A stretch of 64,000 bases of DNA, from contig NZ_CP031455.1 of assembly GCF_003391135.1 (NCBI RefSeq), positions 4,882,001-4,946,000 on the forward strand. Direction: 5' to 3'. The DNA comes from Streptoverticillium olivoreticuli subsp. olivoreticuli (GTDB taxonomy: Bacteria > Actinomycetota > Actinomycetes > Streptomycetales > Streptomycetaceae). Both the position numbers and the translations under genes were made by a program. Below, in pieces: positions 1-9,656 of this stretch; the stretch's first letter is position 1, and every line of letters begins with the position of its first letter. The notes beneath the pieces were generated by a model. It made no database searches and had not been told where the DNA came from. It saw only the letters and a program-made list of their open reading frames with translations.

Positions 1-154
1 CACGAGGCACACCTCGAGTCTATGGCAGGTGCGAGGTTCATCCGAACCGGGGATGACCAGGGATGCCTCACACCACGGACAGCCACTCGGCGCGCACAGC
101 GAATCACCTTTTCCGCTCAGGTGAGTTACCGCGTGGCGTTGCTCGGATGAGCAC
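1..154. other. Left-edge intergenic stretch
   Basis: I see no gene here. A short hairpin (5-bp arms CGAGG/CCTCG, positions 3-16) sits at the extreme left and could be the tail of a terminator belonging to a gene outside the window. The long open frame that starts inside this stretch and runs right is the antisense shadow of the purL region. Confidence 0.5.
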
Positions 155-949
155 TCATGTGAGCAACGGCAGTTGGGCGGAGATGTCGGCGCGTTCACCG
201 CTCGCGGAGACCGCGGCCGCGTCGAGGGCGGTGGCCCAGTCCGTACGGCCGGTGGCCAGGCGCACCCAGGTGAGGGGGTCGGTCTCGACGACGTTGGGCG
301 GGGTGCCTCGGGTGTGCTTGGGGCCCGCCACGCACTGCACGACCGCGAACGGCGGTACGCGGACCTCCACGGAGCCCCCGGGCGCCTTGAGGGCCAGCGA
401 GTCCGCCAGCAGGCGGGTGACGGCGGCCAGGGCCTGCCGGTCGAACGGGATCTGCACGCCGAGCGCGGCGGCCAGATCGTCGCTGTGCACGACGAGTTCG
501 ACGCATCTGGTGACGAGGAGGTCGTCGAGGCGCATCACGCCGGGGCGGGCCTGCAGCAGGCGCTCCGCGGGCACGCCGGAGGTCAGTTCGGCGAAGCGGT
601 CCGCCACGTGGGCGAGGAGCGCGACGGGCTCCTCCGCGGCGGCCGCTTCCCGTACGGACGTGGCGACCCGCGTCGCGTATTCGGCCGTGACGAACGGCCA
701 CTCGGCGAGCGTGATCTCCCGTGCCGGGGGCTCGGGTTGTTCGAGCCCTTGGGCGACGGAGCGGACGCCCAGGGCGATATGCGTGACCAGCTCCCGGACG
801 GTCCAGTCGCCGAGCCGTGTGGGCAGCGCGAACCGGCCCTCGTCGAGGGCTTCGACGACGGCGCGTACGTTGCCGAGCTGCGCGATGACGGCCGCGCGGG
901 TCCTGTCGAGGTCGTACGTTCGGGCACGCTTGCGCTGGGCGGGAGGCAT
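155..949 (-). CDS. Maleylpyruvate-isomerase-family (mycothiol-dependent, DinB-fold) protein
   Basis: The 264-aa product begins with a DinB/MDMPI-type helical domain. Residues near 40-60 (RLGDWTVRELVTHIALG) carry the family's W-x-V-x-E-L-x-x-H pattern, and the His is the usual metal ligand. A second segment (RCVELVVHSDDLAAALG) supplies the further H-x-x-D-L motif. The C-terminal third resembles the small SCP2-like domain that follows in many actinobacterial members. Family members are thiol-dependent isomerases or S-transferases using mycothiol; the substrate here cannot be read. I chose the ATG at 949; a GTG at 967 would add six residues. It follows the purL terminator on the same strand, so it probably has its own promoter. 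Confidence 0.82.
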   Translation of the reverse strand: MPPAQRKRARTYDLDRTRAAVIAQLGNVRAVVEALDEGRFALPTRLGDWTVRELVTHIALGVRSVAQGLEQPEPPAREITLAEWPFVTAEYATRVATSVREAAAAEEPVALLAHVADRFAELTSGVPAERLLQARPGVMRLDDLLVTRCVELVVHSDDLAAALGVQIPFDRQALAAVTRLLADSLALKAPGGSVEVRVPPFAVVQCVAGPKHTRGTPPNVVETDPLTWVRLATGRTDWATALDAAAVSASGERADISAQLPLLT

Positions 950-1002
950 GAGGGGATTTTCCCCCACTCGCCCCCTCCCGCAACCGGGCTCCGGTCCTCG
1001 AT

Positions 1003-1038
1003 CGCCGTACGGGCCGGAAGTGCCCGGCCCGTACGGCG
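1003..1038 (-). terminator. Rho-independent-type hairpin after purL
   Basis: A 15-bp perfect stem (CGCCGTACGGGCCGG against its complement) with a 6-nt loop begins 9 bp past the purL stop. It likely ends the purSQL transcript. There is no T-tract, as is common in Streptomyces. Confidence 0.75.
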
Positions 1039-1046
1039 TTCGTCCG

Positions 1047-3292
<2,246 letters not shown>

Positions 3293-3296
<4 letters not shown>

Positions 3297-3973
3297 GCGT
3301 TGACCAGCTTCTTCAAGATCGAGGTGAAGAACCCGAGCCCGTCGGTACGGCCCGTACCGACCAGCGGCTCGACGGCGTGCTCCGGGTGCGGCATGAGGCC
3401 GACGACGTTGCCCGCGGCGTTGGTGATGCCGGCGATGTCGCGGAGCGAGCCGTTGGGGTTTCCGTCCAGGTAGCGGAAGGCGACACGGCCCTCCGCCTCC
3501 AGCTCGTCGAGGGTCCGCTCGTCGGCCACATAGCGGCCGTCGATGTTCTTCAGCGGGACGGAGATCTCCTGGCCCGCCTCGTAGTCGGACGTCCAGGCCG
3601 TGTCCGCGTTCTCCACCCGCAGCTTCTGGTCGCGGCAGATGAAGTGCAGGTGGTTGTTGCGCAGCATCGCGCCGGGCAGCAGGTGGGACTCGGTGAGCAC
3701 CTGGAAGCCGTTGCAGATGCCGAGGACCGGCAGGCCCTCCCGGGCGCCCTCGATGACCTTCTCCATGACGGGCGAGAAGCGGGAAATGGCACCCGCGCGC
3801 AGATAGTCGCCGTAGGAGAAGCCACCGGGCAGGATCACGGCATCGACCTGTTTGAGGTCTTTGTCGCGATGCCACAGCGATACGGGTTCGAGTCCGGCGA
3901 TACGGACGGCGCGCTGGGTGTCGCGGTCGTCCAGAGTGCCGGGGAAGGTGATGACTCCTACACGGGCGGTCAT
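3293..3973 (-). CDS. purQ: Phosphoribosylformylglycinamidine synthase, glutaminase subunit PurQ
   Basis: This 226-aa class I glutamine amidotransferase hydrolyses glutamine and passes ammonia to PurL. The nucleophile elbow is GICNGFQ (Cys near residue 87), and the His-Glu pair is in MPHPEHAVEP near the C-terminus. The N-terminus (VGVITFPGTLDDRD) is typical. The ATG at 3973 overlaps the purS stop by 4 bp and its own stop overlaps the purL start by 4 bp. These overlaps indicate tight coupling in one operon. Confidence 0.98.
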
Positions 3974-4230
3974 CGAGCTTCTCCGTCGACCTTCACGGTG
4001 AAGTCTTCGATCACGGTGTTGGCGAGAAACGTTTCCGCCATCTCGTGGATGCGGGCGAGGGCGGCGTCGTCGACCGGACCCTCCACCTCGAGTTCAAAGC
4101 GCTTGCCCTGACGGACGTCGGCGATCCCCGCAAAACCCAGGCGTGGCAGCGCGCGCTGCACCGCCTGCCCCTGCGGGTCGAGGATCTCCGGCTTGAGCAT
4201 GACGTCGACTACGACGCGTGCCACTGGCAC
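3970..4230 (-). CDS. purS: Phosphoribosylformylglycinamidine synthase subunit PurS
   Basis: This 86-aa protein is the small structural subunit that bridges PurL and PurQ and channels ammonia. It has the family pattern VxVMLKPxxLDPQGxAV near the start and GKRFELEV in the middle. The start is GTG at 4230. It is the first gene of the purSQL operon; the 299-bp gap to lsrL holds its promoter and a candidate operator. Without PurS the short-form PurL/PurQ pair is not functional, so the three genes form one unit. Confidence 0.97.
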   Translation of the reverse strand: MPVARVVVDVMLKPEILDPQGQAVQRALPRLGFAGIADVRQGKRFELEVEGPVDDAALARIHEMAETFLANTVIEDFTVKVDGEAR

Positions 4231-4268
4231 TCCCGGTGGTGTGGTGCGTGAGCTGAAGCGGTGGTGCC

Positions 4269-4302
4269 AGAGTACAGTCCCAAAAAATCTACGCGCATAG
4301 AT
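4269..4302 (-). promoter_or_regulatory. Predicted purS promoter with overlapping 16-bp palindrome
   Basis: On the minus strand a TACTCT -10-like box lies at 4274-4269. About 17 bp further upstream, over the expected -35 position, lies the near-perfect palindrome ATCTACGCGCATAGAT (4287-4302), with one mismatched pair. A repressor bound there would block RNA polymerase. The placement suggests purine-responsive control of purSQL; the regulator is unknown. Confidence 0.45.
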
Positions 4303-4529
4303 ATGGTGGCCACCCTGTCACGTTTACGCATCGACACAGGAAGAATCCGGGGAAAATCGCGGAAAAAATGTACGGTCCTGATTGCCGGGGGCCACGCCGA
4401 CCGAATTAAGTGGGCTTCCATTTGCAATGGCCTTCGTTGTACAAATGAATAATCATTGATCCGGGACATCCGGAACCCTCGCGTCACCGCAGATCGACGC
4501 GGTGACGCCCGCTGAAAGGACCGATATTC
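4303..4529 (+). promoter_or_regulatory. AT-rich leader/promoter region of lsrL
   Basis: This is one of the most AT-rich stretches in the window, with runs such as GGAAAAAATG and ACAAATGAATAATCATT. A perfect 5-bp inverted repeat (AATGA-ATAA-TCATT) lies at 4444-4457. Lsr2-family proteins bind AT-rich DNA, so autoregulation of lsrL is a reasonable inference. I could not fix a convincing -35/-10 pair. Confidence 0.4.
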
Positions 4530-4847
4530 GTGGCACAGCGCGTAGTGGTCACGCTCTCCGATGACATCGACGGCGGGGAAGCCGCGGAGACGGTCTCCTT
4601 CGGACTCGACGGCAAGTCGTACGAGATCGACCTCAACACTGCCAATGCGAAGAAACTGCGCGTCGCGCTCGCACCCTTCGTGGATGCCGGCCGCAAGCAG
4701 TCCCGCTCCGGGAAGGTCTACCGCCACACCTCCGTGGCGCCCGACCCCTCCGCGGTGCGCGCCTGGGCCCGCTCGCACGGCATGGACGTACCGCCGCGCG
4801 GCCGCATCCCCAAGCGGGTCTACGAGGCCTTCAACGCCGCCGACTGA
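4530..4847 (+). CDS. lsrL: Lsr2-family nucleoid-associated protein (LsrL paralogue)
   Basis: This 105-aa DNA-bridging nucleoid protein has an N-terminal beta-sheet oligomerisation domain (MAQRVVVTLSDDIDGGEA, then YEIDLN), a basic linker, and a C-terminal DNA-binding domain. The C-terminal domain carries VRAWARSHGMDVPPRGRIP, whose RGR is the AT-hook-like triplet that enters the minor groove. Lsr2 proteins silence AT-rich and horizontally acquired genes. Streptomyces has two; the one beside purSQL is the paralogue usually called LsrL. The start is the ATG at 4530 after a GAAAGGA ribosome site. It is divergent from purS. Confidence 0.9.
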   Translation: MAQRVVVTLSDDIDGGEAAETVSFGLDGKSYEIDLNTANAKKLRVALAPFVDAGRKQSRSGKVYRHTSVAPDPSAVRAWARSHGMDVPPRGRIPKRVYEAFNAAD

Positions 4848-4852
4848 CGGAG

Positions 4853-4883
4853 TTGCCAAGCACCCCTGTTGATCAGCTAGAGT
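4853..4883 (+). promoter_or_regulatory. Predicted promoter of the tRNA-Gly cluster
   Basis: TTGCCA (4853-4858) and TAGAGT (4878-4883), separated by 19 bp, resemble a sigma-HrdB promoter. Transcription would start near 4890, about 45 bp before the first tRNA. It begins just after the lsrL stop. Confidence 0.55.
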
Positions 4884-4935
4884 TTGGATCACGCCGAGGG
4901 GAACGGACGGGAAACCGCCGGGACTTCGGGGTCAT

Positions 4936-5007
4936 GCGGGTGTAGCTCAGTAGTAGAGCGCCCCCTTTCCAAGGGGGAGGCGCAGTGTGCGATTCCTGTC
5001 ACCCGCT
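4936..5007 (+). tRNA. tRNA-Gly(UCC), variant copy 1
   Basis: The 72-nt gene has a perfect 7-bp acceptor stem (GCGGGTG/CACCCGC), a 4-bp D-stem, and a 5-bp anticodon stem (CCCCC/GGGGG). The loop TTTCCAA gives anticodon UCC. The discriminator is T and CCA is not encoded. It is odd in the elbow. The D-loop is AGTAGTA, so G18 is replaced by A. The T-arm reads GTGCGATTC in place of GTTCGATTC, so U55 is replaced by G. The T-stem is 5 bp only if one T is bulged. Both partners of the conserved G18-Psi55 contact are therefore changed. Confidence 0.93.
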
Positions 5008-5063
5008 CTCATCGTTCCGACGGTCGTTCCACATCCGTGGACCGGCTGTCCGGTGCGACGCTT

Positions 5064-5135
5064 GCGGGTGTAGCTCAGTAGTAGAGCGCCCTCTTTCCAA
5101 GAGGGAGGCGCAGTGTGCGATTCCTGTCACCCGCT
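5064..5135 (+). tRNA. tRNA-Gly(UCC), variant copy 2
   Basis: This copy matches copy 1 except for a compensated C-G to T-A change in the anticodon stem (CCCTC/GAGGG). The same A18, GTGC T-arm and bulged T-stem are present. A paired change that keeps the stem intact indicates that selection maintains the fold, so the copies are not decaying. Confidence 0.93.
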
Positions 5136-5191
5136 CTGATCGTTCCGACGGTCGTCCCACATCCGTGGACCGGCCGCGCGTGGCGACTCAT

Positions 5192-5263
5192 GCGGGTGTA
5201 GCTCAGTAGTAGAGCGCCCCCTTTCCAAGGGGGAGGCGCAGTGTGCGATTCCTGTCACCCGCT
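5192..5263 (+). tRNA. tRNA-Gly(UCC), variant copy 3
   Basis: This copy is identical in sequence to copy 1, including A18 and the GTGC T-arm. It begins exactly 128 bp after copy 2, which itself begins 128 bp after copy 1. The spacers are 56 nt and similar to each other, so the cluster arose by tandem duplication of a 128-bp unit. Confidence 0.93.
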
Positions 5264-5296
5264 CTCATCACGTACCGACCACTCCTGTGGTTCCGG

Positions 5297-5302
5297 TACA
5301 GT
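5297..5302 (+). promoter_or_regulatory. -10-like box before tRNA-Gly(GCC)
   Basis: TACAGT lies 38 bp before the tRNA, followed by GGTGTTCGCACCGC. The second GCC copy at 9,510 has the matching TATAGT followed by GGTGCACGCACCGC. The conservation suggests a promoter copied together with the tRNA. No good -35 box is visible. Confidence 0.45.
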
Positions 5303-5340
5303 GGTGTTCGCACCGCCCGGTGAGAGCCGGTCGGCAGCAT

Positions 5341-5413
<73 letters not shown>

Positions 5414-5420
5414 CAGTGAA

Positions 5421-5453
5421 CGAAGGCCCCGATCAACATGATCGGGGCCTTCG
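5421..5453. terminator. Hairpin after tRNA-Gly(GCC) copy 1
   Basis: A 15-bp perfect stem (CGAAGGCCCCGATCA) with a 3-nt loop begins 8 bp after the tRNA. The same hairpin follows the second GCC tRNA at 9,590. Confidence 0.85.
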
Positions 5454-5584
5454 TCGTATCCCCGGGCGCCGCACGCCCGGTGCGCATCGCGGGCGGCGCC
5501 CTTCCCGTGCCACATGACATCCGTCATCCGAGGTCATGACAGCTCGCACTGCCTCGGGGCCGGATCGGCCGGGAGCCTTGAGAC

Positions 5585-6562
5585 ATGGATATCGGGGACA
5601 GTGTGATCGAGGTCTCGGAGCTGCGGCGGCGCTACGGCCCGGAGGGTGACAAGGGGTTCGAGGCGGTGCGGGGCGTCTCCTTCACCGTGGCGCGCGGCGA
5701 GCTGTTCGCCCTGCTCGGCACCAACGGCGCCGGCAAGACCTCCACGGTCGAGCTGCTGGAGGGCCTGGCCCGGCCGAGCGGCGGGCGGGTGCGGGTGCTG
5801 GGCCACGATCCGTTCGAGGAGCGGAGCGCGGTCCGCCCGCGGGTCGGGGTGATGCTCCAGGAGGGCGGCTTCCCCTCCGATCTGACCGTCACGGAGACCG
5901 TGCGGATGTGGGCGGGCTGCACCACCGGCGCACGGCCCGTCGGGGAGGCGCTCGGCCTGGTCGGGCTGGTGGGGCGCGGTGATGTGCGGATCAAGCAGCT
6001 GTCCGGCGGCGAGCGGCGGCGGCTCGACCTCGCGCTGGCCCTGCTCGGCCGCCCCGAGGTGCTCTTCCTCGACGAGCCGACGACGGGTCTGGACCCCGAG
6101 GCCCGGCACACCACCTGGGAGTTGGTGCGCCGGCTGCGCGAGGAGGGCACGACCGTGCTGCTGACCACCCACTATCTGGAGGAGGCCGAGGCGCTCGCGG
6201 ACCGGCTCGCGATCATGCGCGAGGGCCGGATCGTGACGTCCGGGGCGCCCGGCGAGGTCATCGGCGCCTATCCGGCCCGGATCCGCTTCGCCATGCCGGT
6301 GGGCTGGTTCGTCGGCGACCTGCCGCCCCTCGCCGAGCTGGGCGTCGTGCGGCACGAGGAGACCGAGGGGCGGATAGAGCTCCAGACACGGGAGTTGCAG
6401 CGGACCCTGACCGGGCTGCTGGTCTGGGCGCGGGAGAAGGACATAGAGCTGGAAGGGCTGGACGCGCGGACGGCCTCCCTGGAGGAGGCGTTCCTGGCCA
6501 TAGCGGGCGCGGGCACGGGTGCGGGTGCGGCTGTGGGAGCCGGTGCGGGGAGGGGCGAGTGA
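5585..6562 (+). CDS. ABC transporter ATP-binding protein (drug/lipid exporter type)
   Basis: This 325-aa ATPase has Walker A GTNGAGKT near residue 48, signature LSGGERRR near 140, Walker B EVLFLDEPTTGLD, and the H-loop TTHYLEEAE. This is the CcmA/DrrA-type arrangement of exporters with a separate permease. The C-terminal end is a Gly/Ala low-complexity tail after residue 305. Its stop overlaps the permease start by 4 bp (GTGA). The pair is followed by a two-component system that probably controls it. The transported substrate is not readable. Confidence 0.93.
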   Translation: MDIGDSVIEVSELRRRYGPEGDKGFEAVRGVSFTVARGELFALLGTNGAGKTSTVELLEGLARPSGGRVRVLGHDPFEERSAVRPRVGVMLQEGGFPSDLTVTETVRMWAGCTTGARPVGEALGLVGLVGRGDVRIKQLSGGERRRLDLALALLGRPEVLFLDEPTTGLDPEARHTTWELVRRLREEGTTVLLTTHYLEEAEALADRLAIMREGRIVTSGAPGEVIGAYPARIRFAMPVGWFVGDLPPLAELGVVRHEETEGRIELQTRELQRTLTGLLVWAREKDIELEGLDARTASLEEAFLAIAGAGTGAGAAVGAGAGRGE

Positions 6563-7356
6563 TGGCGGTGTCCACGACGATGTCCACAATGGTGTCCACG
6601 GCGGGATCGCGGGTGCTGGCGCTGGGGCGGGCGGAGCTGACCCTGCTCGGGCGGAGCAAGACCGCGCTGTATATGGGACTGCTGATGCCCGCCGTGATGG
6701 TCTACGCGATGCACAGCGTGGTCGCCGGGGTCGATCTCGACAAGGCCGGGATGTCGGTCGCCGCCGTGTCGGTCACCGGGGGCTTCGGCTTCGTGCTGGT
6801 CCTGGCCGTCTATCAGAACCTGGTCACCGCCTATGTCGCGCGCCGGGAGGAGCTGGTCCTCAAGCGGCTCCGCACGGGCGAGGCGAGTGACGTGGAGATA
6901 TTGGCGGGCACGGCGATACCGGCGGTGCTCGTCGCGCTCGCCCAGTGCGTCCTGCTGGTGGTGGCGGGTGTCGTCTGGCTGAAGCTGGGGGCGGTGCACC
7001 GGCCCGAACTGCTCCTGGCGGGCCTGGTGTTCGGGGTCGTCCTGTGCGTCACGCTGGCCGCGGCCACCGCGGCCTGGGCCAAATCGGTCGAGGGGGCACA
7101 GTTCGTGACCACTCCCCTGTTCCTGATCTCGATGGCGGGCTCGGGTCTGGTCGTGCCCCTGGAGGCGATGCCGGACGGCGTCGCGCAGATATGCCGACTG
7201 CTGCCGCTTACTCCGGCGATGCAGCTGATGCGTGGTGGCTGGCTCGGCGGGGTGGACGCGGTCGATGCCCTGCGGGATGTGCTGACCGCGTTGGTCTGGG
7301 TGGCGTTGGGCGTGTTTGCTGTACGGCGGTGGTTCCGCTGGGAGCCGCGGAGGTGA
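6559..7356 (+). CDS. ABC-2 type transporter permease
   Basis: The 265-aa membrane protein has about six transmembrane segments in the ABC2 arrangement: TALYMGLLMPAVMVYAM, a central pair, LLLAGLVFGVVLCVTLAAATAAWA, and a last helix near the C-terminus. LLPLTPAMQLMRGGW is typical of daunorubicin-resistance-type permeases. The start is the GTG at 6559 that overlaps the ATPase stop, or the ATG at 6562. It forms an exporter with the upstream ATPase. Confidence 0.9.
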   Translation: MMAVSTTMSTMVSTAGSRVLALGRAELTLLGRSKTALYMGLLMPAVMVYAMHSVVAGVDLDKAGMSVAAVSVTGGFGFVLVLAVYQNLVTAYVARREELVLKRLRTGEASDVEILAGTAIPAVLVALAQCVLLVVAGVVWLKLGAVHRPELLLAGLVFGVVLCVTLAAATAAWAKSVEGAQFVTTPLFLISMAGSGLVVPLEAMPDGVAQICRLLPLTPAMQLMRGGWLGGVDAVDALRDVLTALVWVALGVFAVRRWFRWEPRR

Positions 7357-7386
7357 GCCTGCCGGGCGGCGGGTGATCGATGAACG

Positions 7387-8793
7387 ATGGGGGGCGCGCA
7401 CGTGGGCAGACGGCTGCGGGAGTGGCGGAGCTGGAGCAGGGTCGCGCAGGTCGATTTCTATTCGCGGATGACCATCTGCGTGGTGCCCTTCATCTTTCCG
7501 CTGGCCAATGGAGCCCAACTGCTGAGCGGCTCCCAGCCGCTGGGATGGCTGCTGTTGGGGATCTGCCTCGTCCACTGCGTGCACCACATCACGCTGGCCC
7601 GACGGTGTCTGGACCACTATTTGTGGAAGCGGCCCGCGCCGTGGTGGGGGGTGGCCGTCTCCGCGGTGCTGTTCCTCGCCTTCGTGGCCGTCTTCGTCGT
7701 CAAGGTCCGGGTCGAGGGGCTGACCTACATATCCTCTTCGGCCATGATGCTCCAGGCGGGCGGGCTGATCGCGTTCGGCTCGTTCAGCACCCTGGTCCGC
7801 ATCCGCCGGTATCTCGCCGTCTGCGTGCTGGCGGCCGTGGTGACGGGCGTCGGGGTCGTCCTGGTGGGCGGGCAGCCGGCGGGGGCGCTCGTGGTGGCCG
7901 TGTTCGTCGTGTTCACCGGGGTGTGGAGCCTGACCGTGATGCGCACGTCGGCGTGGATGCTCTCCGTGCTGTGGGAGCTGGAGGCGGCCCGTACGGCGCA
8001 GGCGCGGCTGGCGGTCGCGGAGGAGCGGCTGCGGTTCTCGCGCGACATGCACGACGTCATGGGGCGCAATCTCGCGGTGATCGCCCTCAAGAGCGAGCTC
8101 GCCGTGCAGCTGGCGCAGCGGGGTTCGGCGGCGGCGCTGGAGCAGATGGCGGAGGTGCAGCGGCTGGCCCAGGACTCGCAGCGGGAGGTCCGCGAGGTGG
8201 TCCGCGGCTACCGCGAAGCGGATCTGCGCACCGAACTGGCGGGCGCCCGGGGCGTGCTGTCCGCGGCGGGCATCGACTGCCGCATCGACGACTCGGCGGG
8301 CCGTGAGCTGCCGGCGCCGGTGCAGTCGGCGCTGGCCTGGGTGGTCCGCGAGGCGACGACGAATGTGCTGCGGCACGCGGACGCGGGGCGGTGCGCGGTA
8401 CGGATGCGGATCGTCGACGACGCGGCGGTGCTCGTCATGGAGAACGACGGGGTGCAGGACCGGAGCCCGGGGGCGGGCACCGACGGCGGTTCGGGGTTGG
8501 CGGGGCTGCGGGAGCGGCTGGACGCACTGGGCGGCACGATCACCGCGGAGCGCCGCGGGGTGAGGATGTTCCGCGTGACGGCGGAGGTCCCGCTGACCGG
8601 CGGGGAGACGCCCCTGCGTGACACGGCGCGTGACACGGCAGGCGGGGGCAGGCCGGGAGGCGGCTCGTCCCCGGCGGGTGGTGGCTCCGCCTCGGAAGGG
8701 GGCGGCTTGTCGCCGGGCGGAGCGTGTGGGGGCGACGGAGGCGGTGCGCCGCCGAGAGTGGCCACGGGTGCGGGGCACGGAGGGACAGCGTGA
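7387..8793 (+). CDS. NarL-type sensor histidine kinase
   Basis: The 468-aa kinase has several N-terminal membrane helices (residues about 30-185), then a HisKA_3 box RFSRDMHDVMGRNLAVIALK with the phospho-accepting His. A HATPase_c domain follows with the N-box VVREATTNVLRHAD and the G-box GSGLAGLRERLDALGG. The last 70 residues are a Gly/Pro-rich tail of unknown role. The start is ATG 7387; a GTG at 7402 behind a GGGGGG stretch is a good alternative. It overlaps the response regulator by 4 bp and probably senses an envelope signal relevant to the adjacent exporter. Confidence 0.92.
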   Translation: MGGAHVGRRLREWRSWSRVAQVDFYSRMTICVVPFIFPLANGAQLLSGSQPLGWLLLGICLVHCVHHITLARRCLDHYLWKRPAPWWGVAVSAVLFLAFVAVFVVKVRVEGLTYISSSAMMLQAGGLIAFGSFSTLVRIRRYLAVCVLAAVVTGVGVVLVGGQPAGALVVAVFVVFTGVWSLTVMRTSAWMLSVLWELEAARTAQARLAVAEERLRFSRDMHDVMGRNLAVIALKSELAVQLAQRGSAAALEQMAEVQRLAQDSQREVREVVRGYREADLRTELAGARGVLSAAGIDCRIDDSAGRELPAPVQSALAWVVREATTNVLRHADAGRCAVRMRIVDDAAVLVMENDGVQDRSPGAGTDGGSGLAGLRERLDALGGTITAERRGVRMFRVTAEVPLTGGETPLRDTARDTAGGGRPGGGSSPAGGGSASEGGGLSPGGACGGDGGGAPPRVATGAGHGGTA

Positions 8794-9476
8794 CGGACGA
8801 CATGGGTGCGGGCGCGGCGGGGAGTGCGGGCGGTCCCATACCGGGCGCGGGCGTCAACGACGGGCCTCCGCCCGTACGGGTGATGCTGGCGGACGACGAG
8901 CATCTGATCCGGGGAGCGCTGGCCGCGCTGCTCGGGCTGGAGGACGATCTCCAGGTGGTCGCGGAGGCCGCCTCGGGGCCGGAGGCGCTGGCCATGGCCC
9001 GGGCCCACCGGCCGGACGTGGCTGTACTGGATCTCCAAATGCCAGGGCTGGACGGTGTGATGGTGGCCACATCCCTGCGGGCCGAACTGCCCGGTTGCCG
9101 CACCATGATCGTGACCGGTCACGGCCGTCCCGGGCATCTGAAGCGGGCGCTGGAGGCGGGGGTGCGCGGGTTCGTGCCCAAGACCGTCTCGGCGCGGCGG
9201 CTCGCCGAGATCATCCGGACCGTGCACGGCGGAAGCCGCTATGTGGACCCGGAGTTGGCGGCGGACGCGATCAGCGCGGGCGACTCCCCGCTGACCGCGC
9301 GGGAGGCGGAACTGCTGGAGCTGGCCGAGGATGGGGCGCCGGTCGCGGAGATCGCGGAGCGCGCCTCGCTGACGCCCGGGACGGTCCGGAACTACCTCTC
9401 GGCGGCCGTCGCGAAGCTCGGCGTCGAGAACCGTCACGCGGCCGCGCGCATCGCACGTGCTCAGGGTTGGCTATAG
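8790..9476 (+). CDS. NarL/LuxR-family response regulator
   Basis: The 228-aa product has a receiver domain after about 25 extra residues. The acidic pair is ADDEH, the phosphorylation Asp is in VAVLDLQMPGLDG, and the Lys is in FVPKTVS. A C-terminal LuxR-type HTH follows (LTAREAELLELAEDGAPVAEIAE and GTVRNYLSAAVAKL). I chose GTG 8790, which overlaps the kinase stop as GTGA; the frame is open further upstream, but that segment overlaps the kinase. Its final codons contain the TATAGT box of the next tRNA. Confidence 0.93.
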   Translation: MTDDMGAGAAGSAGGPIPGAGVNDGPPPVRVMLADDEHLIRGALAALLGLEDDLQVVAEAASGPEALAMARAHRPDVAVLDLQMPGLDGVMVATSLRAELPGCRTMIVTGHGRPGHLKRALEAGVRGFVPKTVSARRLAEIIRTVHGGSRYVDPELAADAISAGDSPLTAREAELLELAEDGAPVAEIAERASLTPGTVRNYLSAAVAKLGVENRHAAARIARAQGWL

Positions 9477-9477
9477 T
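9472..9477 (+). promoter_or_regulatory. -10-like box before tRNA-Gly(GCC) copy 2
   Basis: TATAGT overlaps the stop codon of the response regulator and is followed by GGTGCACGCACCGC. The equivalent element precedes the first GCC tRNA copy. Confidence 0.45.
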
Positions 9478-9509
9478 GGTGCACGCACCGCACGACAGCG
9501 CGGCGCAAT

Positions 9510-9582
<73 letters not shown>

Positions 9583-9589
9583 CGGTGAA

Positions 9590-9622
9590 CGAAGGCCCCG
9601 ATCATGATGATCGGGGCCTTCG
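9590..9622. terminator. Hairpin after tRNA-Gly(GCC) copy 2
   Basis: It has the same 15-bp stem as at 5,421, with a different 3-nt loop (TGA). It probably also stops the convergent sensor kinase transcript that ends at 9,657. Confidence 0.85.
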
Positions 9623-9656
9623 TCGTGCTCCGCCCGATGATTTCAGCCCGGTGACG

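Larger units (their letters stand above)
4936..5270 (+). repeat. Tandem 128-bp tRNA repeat unit, about 2.6 copies
   Basis: Three tRNA bodies (72 nt) alternate with two 56-nt spacers that share CCGACGGTCGT and CCACATCCGTGGACCGG. The third copy is followed by only the first few bases of the spacer. It is a direct tandem array of whole tRNA genes. Confidence 0.85.

Noticed and set aside
4936..5263. Variant tRNA-Gly copies as pseudogenes or as an attachment site of an integrated element
   Set aside because: All stems are intact, with a compensated change in copy 2, and three copies share the same variant loops. No integrase, excisionase or other element gene lies near.
6268..8778. 836-aa minus-strand open frame over the ABC permease and kinase
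   Set aside because: The composition is His/Gln/Arg-rich and repetitive, with no domain. It is the antisense shadow of the exporter and sensor kinase genes.
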